From Thermoflexus sp. (GTDB lineage: Bacteria > Chloroflexota > Anaerolineae > Thermoflexales > Thermoflexaceae), in assembly GCA_017743605.1 (NCBI GenBank), contig JAGHYO010000042.1, forward strand, positions 1 through 13,561: DNA of 13,561 bases, read 5' to 3'. Position 1 is the stretch's first letter; each line of letters opens with the position of its first letter. The position numbers and the translations under genes are program-made. A model generated the notes under the pieces. That model saw only the letters and a list, made by a program, of their open reading frames with translations. It was not told the DNA's origin and did not search any database. Below are positions 8,493 through 13,561 of the stretch, one piece after another.

Positions 8493-9407
8493 ATGCGGGG
8501 GATGCCCTGGCAGATCTTCCTGGTCTTCGTGCTGGTTGCCTGTCAGAGGGAGCCTGCCATCCCGGTTCGCCTCTCCGAATCCCTCCTCCCTTCGACGGCC
8601 CTCCGCGTCTCCCTGGAGGAGGACGGACCATGGATCTGGGGCTTCGATCGGCGGCTGGAGCCCAAGGAGGACATCCGGATGAACGCCTCCCTCCTCCGCT
8701 GGCTGGAGAGGCAGACGGGGCTCCGCTTCCGCCTTCGGATCGCGCCGCGGGGGCAGAGCGTGGCGGATGAGATCTGCGCAGGCCGGGTGCACTTCGGGAT
8801 CGTCGGCACGGTCACCTACCTGCAGGCGTATCACCGGTGCGGGGCGCGGATCCTGGTGCGGGGCCGCAACCGGGAGGGTCAGGATACTTACCGGGCGGCC
8901 ATCGTGGTCCCGCCGGATAGCCCGGTCCGGGATCTTGCGGATCTGCGAGGGCGGTCCTTCGCCTTCGGCTCCCCGAACTCGACCCAGGGTCATTTAATCC
9001 CTCGCCTTATGTTGCAGCGCGCAGGCCTCACCTTGCACGACCTCCGCGCGTATGCCTTCCATGACTCCCACGCGGCCACCGCCAACGCGGTGATCAGCGG
9101 CCGCTACGACGCGGGGGGGCTGCAGGACACCCTGGCGCTGGCCCTCGCCGAACGGGGGCTGGTGCGCATCCTGGCCCTCTCAGAGCCGTATCCGTCCAGC
9201 GGCATCATCGCAGGGCCCGGGGTGCCGGAGAAGACAGCCCAGATGGTTCGGGAGGCGCTTCTGACCCTGGATCCCGGGGGGCGCGATCGGGCCTTCCTGT
9301 ATCACTGGGAGCGGTCCGAGATGCCCATGGGATTCGCCCCGGCTCGGGATGAGGAATACGCGGATCTGTATTGGATCGCCCGGGAGATCGGCTTGCTGGA
9401 GCCATGA
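8493..9407 (+). CDS. PhnD-family periplasmic-binding lipoprotein, probable ligand sensor for the adjacent kinase
   Basis: 304 residues. The first 17 form a lipoprotein signal ending in lipobox LVAC with C17 as the lipidated residue, so the mature protein is tethered outside the membrane. The body matches the PhnD-like binding-protein family (phosphonate, phosphite and other oxyanions): VHFGIVGTVTYLQAY (99-113), DTYRAAIVVPPDSPV (131-145), DLADLRGRSFAFGSPNSTQGHL (148-169) and the late HATANAVISGRYDAG region. Two further cysteines (C95, C116) flank the ligand-site loop. The ATG at 8493 is chosen over an open frame from 8445 because GGAGG lies five bases before it and the signal peptide begins exactly there. 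No permease or ATPase follows; the stop is one base from the kinase ATG. Known relatives coupled to kinases include AioX and ArxX (arsenite) and the sensor domain of TtrS (tetrathionate), so a sensing role is more likely than transport. Confidence 0.85.
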   Translation: MRGMPWQIFLVFVLVACQREPAIPVRLSESLLPSTALRVSLEEDGPWIWGFDRRLEPKEDIRMNASLLRWLERQTGLRFRLRIAPRGQSVADEICAGRVHFGIVGTVTYLQAYHRCGARILVRGRNREGQDTYRAAIVVPPDSPVRDLADLRGRSFAFGSPNSTQGHLIPRLMLQRAGLTLHDLRAYAFHDSHAATANAVISGRYDAGGLQDTLALALAERGLVRILALSEPYPSSGIIAGPGVPEKTAQMVREALLTLDPGGRDRAFLYHWERSEMPMGFAPARDEEYADLYWIAREIGLLEP

Positions 9408-9408
9408 G

Positions 9409-11730
9409 ATGAGTCGTTTCTGGTTGTGGCTGGACCGCTATCTGCCCCGGCGCCTGACCACGCGTCTCATCCTGGCGCTGGTGATCCTGGTGGTGTCGGC
9501 GGGGGTCATCACCACGGGCATCATCCACGCGCTGCTCACCCGCGCCCTGCGGGCGGAGCTGATCCGCAGCGGACAGTCCCTGACGCGGGCGCTGGGGGAG
9601 AACCTGGCCAACGCCCTGGCGGAGATGGATCTGGTTACGGTCCAGGAGCTCCTGAACGCCGTCGTCCGGGAGAACGGCGATGTGATCTACGCCTTCGCCG
9701 TCGCCCCGGATGGGCGGGTGGTGCACACGTTCCCGAATGGCTTCCCGGCCGATTTGCTGCGGCTGATCCCCGCTCGCCCCGAGTCGGCCGGTGAAGGCCT
9801 CTTGTTGGAGACGGAACGCGGCCTGGTGCGGGACTTCGCCTACCGGCCGCTGGACGGGATCCCGGCGGAGATCCATGTGGGCCTCAGCGAGGCGCGCATC
9901 GTCGCGTTGCAGGCCTGGGTGACCCGCTTTCTGGTTGGGTTGACCGCGCTCGGCTGTCTGATCGCAGCCGGGATGGCCTACGGTTTCGGCCGCGTGGTGG
10001 TTTCTCCCCTGGTGGAGCTGGCCCGTCAGGCTCAGCGCCTGGGCCAGGGTCACCTCGATGAGCGGGTCCGTCTGCCGCCCGGGGGGGAGATCGGGGATCT
10101 CGCCTGCGCCTTCAACCAGATGGCCGATGAGATCCAGCAGGCGATCCGTCGGCTGCAGGATTCCGAGGCGGGCTATCGTAACCTCTTGATGGCGGCCAGC
10201 GCGGTGGGCGAGGGCATCGCCCTGATCGGGGCGGAGGGCCCGGAGGAGGGGAAGCTGCTCTTCGTCAATGAGGCCTTCGCCCGCCAGCTGGGCTGCCGGC
10301 CGGAGGAGCTCCTCGGGTTGAACGCGGCCAGCATCCTGCCTCCCCGTTCGGTGGAGATCGCCTCCCGGCTCTGGCAGAGCCTCCGCCAGGGGCAGCCCGT
10401 CGCCCCGGTCGAGCTGGTGGTGACCGACCGGGAGGGTCGCTCTCGTGTCCTGGAGACCATGGGGACCCGCATCCGCTATCAAGGCCGATGGGTCCTGGTC
10501 TGGTTCGCCCGGGACATCACCGAGCGCAAGGCGCGGGAGGAGGCCCTCCGCCGCCGGAACCGCGAGCTGATGGCGCTGAACGCGGTGGCCCTGGCCATGG
10601 GGGAGTCCCTCCCGCCGGACCGCCTTCTGCGGCGCGTCCTGCAACAGGTTCTGAACGCCCTGGAGCTCCAGGTCGGCTGGATCTGCATGCTGGGGGAAGG
10701 GGATCGGCCCTATCTGGCGGTCTGGCACGGCCCGGAGTTGCCGGTATCCCTTTCCGTGGAGTCGTTGTTCAGCTTCCCGGAGTGCCGTTGCGGCCAGGTG
10801 TTAAGGGATGGGCAGCCGGCGGTGGTGAGGGCCTCGGAGTCCAGCTGCGCCATCTATCGCATCCGTTCGCTTCTCGAGATGCCCCTGATCTGCCACGCTG
10901 CGGTGCCGATCCCGATCGGAGGACGCGTCCGCGGGGTTCTGGGGGTGGCCGCAGGGGATCCGGAGGCGTTCAATGAGGCGGAGATGGCGCTGCTGGTGAC
11001 CGTGGGGCAGCAAATCGGCCTGGCCCTGGAGAACGCCCAGCTCTGGGAGGAGCTGCGCCGCAAGGAGAGGATCCGCGGGGAGCTGCTGGCCCGCCTGATG
11101 CGCGCCCAGGAGGAGGAACGCCTCCGCATCGCCCGCGAGCTTCACGATGGGATCGGCCAGTCCCTGAGCGCGCTGGTCTTCGGGCTGAACACGGTCAGCC
11201 TGGCCATCACCCAGGCGCCCTCGGAGGCGCCCCGGTTGCTGGATCGTCTGAAGATCTCCGCCAGCGAGACCATCCGGGAGCTTCAGACGATCATTTACGA
11301 TCTGCGCCCCACGCTTCTGGACGACCTGGGCCTGATCCAGGCCCTGAAATGGTATACCCGGGAGCGCCTTGAGGCGTGCGACGTCCGCGTGATCTTCGAG
11401 ATCCCGGAGCACGTTCCGCGCCTCCCCCCTGAGATCGAAACGGCGCTCTTCCGGATCGCCCAGGAGGCCATCACGAACATCTGCAAGCACGCGGAGGCGA
11501 CCGAGGCGCGCATCCGCCTCGCCCTGCAGCCGGAATGGGTCGAGCTCGAGATCGCGGACAATGGGATCGGCTTCATCTGGTCGGAGGTCCAGAAAGGGAA
11601 CGGCGCCCGCCGAGGGTGGGGGTTGCTCGGGATCCAGGAACGGGTGGAGCTGCTGGGCGGGGAGATGAAGATCGAAAGCGCGCCCGGGCAGGGGACACGC
11701 CTCTGGGTTCGTCTGCCGATCGGAGGGTAA
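9409..11730 (+). CDS. NarX/LiaS-type sensor histidine kinase with HAMP, PAS and GAF domains
   Basis: 773 residues. TM1 about 18-42; extracytoplasmic sensor about 43-170 (no family recognised beyond a small Cache-like or helical segment); TM2 about 171-196; HAMP about 197-250; PAS about 253-375, ending in VWFARDITERKAREEAL; GAF about 390-545; HisKA_3 from about 560, with acceptor H579 in RIARELHDGIGQ; HATPase_c with N690 (QEAITNICKHAEA), G box DNGIGF (717-722) and GWGLLGIQERVELLGG (736-751). The GAF domain carries C459 and C461 (PECRCG) plus C480 and C495, reminiscent of cysteine-bearing central modules in NarX-like kinases. The ATG at 9409 has GGAG seven bases upstream and starts one base after the lipoprotein stop. 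It would take a signal from the lipoprotein through its outer domain and pass phosphate to the next gene's product. Confidence 0.94.
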   Translation: MSRFWLWLDRYLPRRLTTRLILALVILVVSAGVITTGIIHALLTRALRAELIRSGQSLTRALGENLANALAEMDLVTVQELLNAVVRENGDVIYAFAVAPDGRVVHTFPNGFPADLLRLIPARPESAGEGLLLETERGLVRDFAYRPLDGIPAEIHVGLSEARIVALQAWVTRFLVGLTALGCLIAAGMAYGFGRVVVSPLVELARQAQRLGQGHLDERVRLPPGGEIGDLACAFNQMADEIQQAIRRLQDSEAGYRNLLMAASAVGEGIALIGAEGPEEGKLLFVNEAFARQLGCRPEELLGLNAASILPPRSVEIASRLWQSLRQGQPVAPVELVVTDREGRSRVLETMGTRIRYQGRWVLVWFARDITERKAREEALRRRNRELMALNAVALAMGESLPPDRLLRRVLQQVLNALELQVGWICMLGEGDRPYLAVWHGPELPVSLSVESLFSFPECRCGQVLRDGQPAVVRASESSCAIYRIRSLLEMPLICHAAVPIPIGGRVRGVLGVAAGDPEAFNEAEMALLVTVGQQIGLALENAQLWEELRRKERIRGELLARLMRAQEEERLRIARELHDGIGQSLSALVFGLNTVSLAITQAPSEAPRLLDRLKISASETIRELQTIIYDLRPTLLDDLGLIQALKWYTRERLEACDVRVIFEIPEHVPRLPPEIETALFRIAQEAITNICKHAEATEARIRLALQPEWVELEIADNGIGFIWSEVQKGNGARRGWGLLGIQERVELLGGEMKIESAPGQGTRLWVRLPIGG

Positions 11731-11733
11731 GAG

Positions 11734-12372
11734 ATGGGGATCCGCATTCTGATCGCCGATGACCACGCGATCGTGCGCGCCGGCATCCGGGCGCTGCTCC
11801 AGCTGTATCCGGATTTCGAGGTCGTGGGCGAGGCGGCGGATGGCCATGAGGCCATCCTTCAGACGCGCCGGCTGCAGCCGGACATCGTCCTGATGGACAT
11901 CGGGATGCCGGGGATGGATGGCCTGGCGGCGACCCGCGAGATCGTCCGCGTTGCCCCCCGTGCCCGGGTGCTGATCCTGAGCCAGCATGAGAACCGGGAG
12001 TATGTGATGCCAGCGCTGCGAGCGGGGGCCTCTGGCTATGTGCTCAAGCGGGCCCCGGATGAGACCCTGATCCGGGCGATCCGAGCGGTCTACGCCGGTG
12101 AAACCTACATGGATCCTCGCCTGACGGACCTCCTGGTGGAGGAGGTGCGGCGCTCCGGGGAGGGGCCGACAGATCCCCTGGAGACCCTCAGCGAGCGGGA
12201 GCGGGAGATCCTGGTCCTCCTGGCCCAGGGGAAGAGCTATCAGGAGATCGCCCAGACGCTGTTCATCAGCGTGAAGACGGTGGATTTCCACCGGGCGAAC
12301 CTGATGCGCAAGCTCGGCCTGAAGAACCGCGCGGAGCTCGTCCAGTTTGCCATGCGCCGGGGCCTGATTTAG
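11734..12372 (+). CDS. NarL/FixJ-family response regulator
   Basis: 212 residues, standard for the family. Receiver domain: acidic pair D9/D10, phosphoacceptor D55 in IVLMDIGMPGMDG, S83 in ILSQHE and K105 in YVLKRA. The C-terminal LuxR-type helix-turn-helix (about 152-208) has the consensus LSEREREIL, KSYQEIAQTLFISVKTVDFH and LGLKNRAELV. The ATG lies three bases after the kinase stop, with GGAGG overlapping the end of the kinase gene, so kinase and regulator are co-translated. It is the evident partner of the kinase. Its likely targets are the divergent molybdoenzyme promoter and its own operon through sites in 8361-8456 (inference). A hairpin follows directly after the stop. Confidence 0.95.
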   Translation: MGIRILIADDHAIVRAGIRALLQLYPDFEVVGEAADGHEAILQTRRLQPDIVLMDIGMPGMDGLAATREIVRVAPRARVLILSQHENREYVMPALRAGASGYVLKRAPDETLIRAIRAVYAGETYMDPRLTDLLVEEVRRSGEGPTDPLETLSEREREILVLLAQGKSYQEIAQTLFISVKTVDFHRANLMRKLGLKNRAELVQFAMRRGLI

Positions 12373-12373
12373 G

Positions 12374-12408
12374 CGGCCCGTCCGGGATGTCGGCTTCCCG
12401 ACGGGCCG
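12374..12408. terminator. Hairpin between convergent genes, probable bidirectional terminator
   Basis: CGGCCCGT (12374-12381) pairs with ACGGGCCG (12401-12408), and CGGGA (12383-12387) with TCCCG (12396-12400), leaving one bulged C and an 8-base loop: a 13-bp stem in all. It fills the 37-base gap between the response-regulator stop and the mltG stop. No U tract follows on either strand. Confidence 0.65.
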
Positions 12409-12409
12409 G

Positions 12410-13561
12410 TCAGGGCGACCCCTGGCAGCGCTGGAAGTTCCGGAGGTGTTCCTCCTGGGTGCGGGCGAACCAGTGGCTCCCGTCTTTCTTGAGGCAGTCA
12501 GCCATGAAGTAGAGATAGTCGGTCTGCGCCGGGTTCAGCACGGCCTCGATGGAGGCCAGGCCCGGGCTGGCGATGGGCCCGGGCGGCAGCCCCGGATAGC
12601 GATAGGTGTTATACGGAGAATCCACCCGCAGATCGTCTAAGGTGAGGAAGTTCTTCCACCATGTTTTCGAATCCGCCTGATACCCCAGGGCATACTGCAC
12701 CGTGGGATCGGCGTCCAGCTTCATCCCAATGGCCAGCCGGTTGAGGTAGACGCTGGCGATGAGCGGACGTTCCTCGGGGAGGACGGCCTCCCGCTCCACG
12801 ATAGAAGCCAGGGTGACGACCTGATGGAGGGTGAGCCCCCGGGTCCGGGCGGCGGCGATCCGCTCCGGCGTCACCTTGCGCCCGAAGTTCTCCAGCATCC
12901 GCGCGATCAGATCCTCCGCCGTGGCGTCCCGGGCCAGCCGGTAGGTGTCGGGGAACATATAGCCTTCCAGCGTCGCCCCGGGCGGCAGGTCGGCGAGGAA
13001 GGCGAAGCGGGAGCGCCAGCGGAGCCCGTCTCGCGCGGCCGCTAGGACCGCTTGGGCGGAGAGGTGGGTCTGGGCGGCGACGGCCTCGGCGACCTCCTCC
13101 AAGCGCAGGCCCTCCCGGATGCGCACCGTCCATTCCGCCTTGCGGCCGGTGCGGAGGGCCTCGGCAACCTGCGGGATGGTCATCGTTTGGCGGAGCGTGT
13201 ATTCCCCGGCCTGGATCTCTCGGTCTAAGCCGTGGTAGCGCAGGTAGGCCCGGAAGAGAAAGGCGTCCCGGATCAGGCCGGCCTCCTCCAGGGCCTGGGC
13301 GACCTCGGTCACAGACTGGCCGGGCTGGATGACGAAGGTCACCGGGGTGGGATCGTTGCCGGCGGGCTGTTGCAGGTCGTCCCGGCGCAGGAACAGGTAA
13401 AGGCCCAGCCCCCAATCCAGGGGGGAGCCCGAGAGGGTCGGACCGGCGCCCGCGTCCGGGCGTCCGAGGCGGGGGAGGAGGACGGCCCCCAGGGTGCCGC
13501 AGAAGAAGACCACGGTCCCGATCATCAGGAGCCATCGCCAGAGCGAGCGGGAGGCACGTCG
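12410..13561 (-). CDS. mltG: Endolytic murein transglycosylase MltG (N-terminus probably beyond right edge)
   Basis: Membrane-anchored enzyme that cuts nascent glycan strands within peptidoglycan. Counting from the in-frame ATG at 13525 there are 371 residues: a hydrophobic anchor (about 1-20), a LysM-like region (FVIQPGQSVTEVAQALEEAGLI, 64-85), then the YceG/MltG catalytic domain with LEGYMFPDTY (186-195), ASIVEREA (240-247; E244 is the expected catalytic glutamate), YLNRL (260-264), LDADPTVQYALG (270-281), DSPYNTY and GLPPGPIASPG. The C-terminal YLYF region and HWFARTQEEH are also typical. The frame stays open for 12 more codons to the window edge, encoding basic residues (RRASRSLWRW) that look like the cytoplasmic flank of the anchor, and no ribosome site precedes the ATG at 13525; the true start is therefore probably outside. 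It converges on the sensory operon and appears functionally unrelated to it. Confidence 0.94.
   Translation of the reverse strand, partial: RRASRSLWRWLLMIGTVVFFCGTLGAVLLPRLGRPDAGAGPTLSGSPLDWGLGLYLFLRRDDLQQPAGNDPTPVTFVIQPGQSVTEVAQALEEAGLIRDAFLFRAYLRYHGLDREIQAGEYTLRQTMTIPQVAEALRTGRKAEWTVRIREGLRLEEVAEAVAAQTHLSAQAVLAAARDGLRWRSRFAFLADLPPGATLEGYMFPDTYRLARDATAEDLIARMLENFGRKVTPERIAAARTRGLTLHQVVTLASIVEREAVLPEERPLIASVYLNRLAIGMKLDADPTVQYALGYQADSKTWWKNFLTLDDLRVDSPYNTYRYPGLPPGPIASPGLASIEAVLNPAQTDYLYFMADCLKKDGSHWFARTQEEHLRNFQRCQGSP

Noticed and set aside
8493..9407. Considered as a phosphonate transporter binding protein (phnD).
   Set aside because: No permease or ATPase neighbours, and it is one base from a histidine kinase gene; the family fold is clear but a transport role is not supported by context.

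Overview
The window is GC-rich, densely coded DNA holding eleven protein genes. Two are cut by the window edges. I see no RNA genes, CRISPR arrays or insertion sequences. High GC, frequent GGAGG ribosome sites, TTG/ATG starts, a lipid-anchored binding protein feeding a NarX/NarL-type two-component pair, and respiratory molybdoenzyme genes suggest a thermophilic or anaerobic bacterium, perhaps a Chloroflexota member of the Anaerolineae/Thermoflexus kind. That taxonomic guess rests on general resemblance only.

Layout. (1) Positions 1-2509, minus strand: a three-gene operon with a promoter near 2545-2572. It encodes an unusual regulator (IclR-type helix-turn-helix and effector domain fused to a C-terminal FMN/F420 split-barrel domain), then the ATPase and the permease (cut at the left edge) of an SsuBC/TauBC/ThiXZ/RibX-type ABC importer. 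(2) Positions 2651-2684: a perfect 16-bp hairpin separating this operon from the next. (3) Positions 2709-8284, minus strand: a respiratory operon in the order Tat-type four-cluster ferredoxin subunit, Tat-type molybdopterin catalytic subunit with a cysteine at the Mo-ligand position, TorD-family chaperone, and NrfD/PsrC-type quinone-linked membrane anchor. (4) Positions 8285-8492: a divergent control region with a TTCCGG-N2-CCGGAA palindrome, a half-site 30 bp away and a second dyad over a candidate -10 box. (5) Positions 8493-12372, plus strand: a tightly packed three-gene sensory operon, made of a PhnD-family lipoprotein, a HAMP-PAS-GAF-HisKA_3 histidine kinase and a NarL-type response regulator. 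(6) Positions 12374-12408: a hairpin between convergent genes. (7) Positions 12410-13561, minus strand: endolytic transglycosylase MltG, open to the right edge.

How it fits together. Catalytic, electron-transfer, membrane and chaperone genes face a PhnD-like binding protein plus a kinase/regulator pair. This is the composition of the Arx (ABCD + XSR), Aio (X-S-R) and Ttr (ABC + S-R) systems for arsenic and tetrathionate. My reading is an oxyanion-inducible respiratory or oxidative system: the lipoprotein senses the anion, the kinase integrates a cytoplasmic PAS/GAF (redox?) signal, and the NarL-type regulator switches on the divergent molybdoenzyme operon. The substrate (arsenic, sulfur or selenium oxyanion, or polysulfide) cannot be fixed from the sequence alone. 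The other notable object is the IclR/split-barrel fusion, which may make a vitamin- or flavin-type ABC importer respond to a bound flavin.
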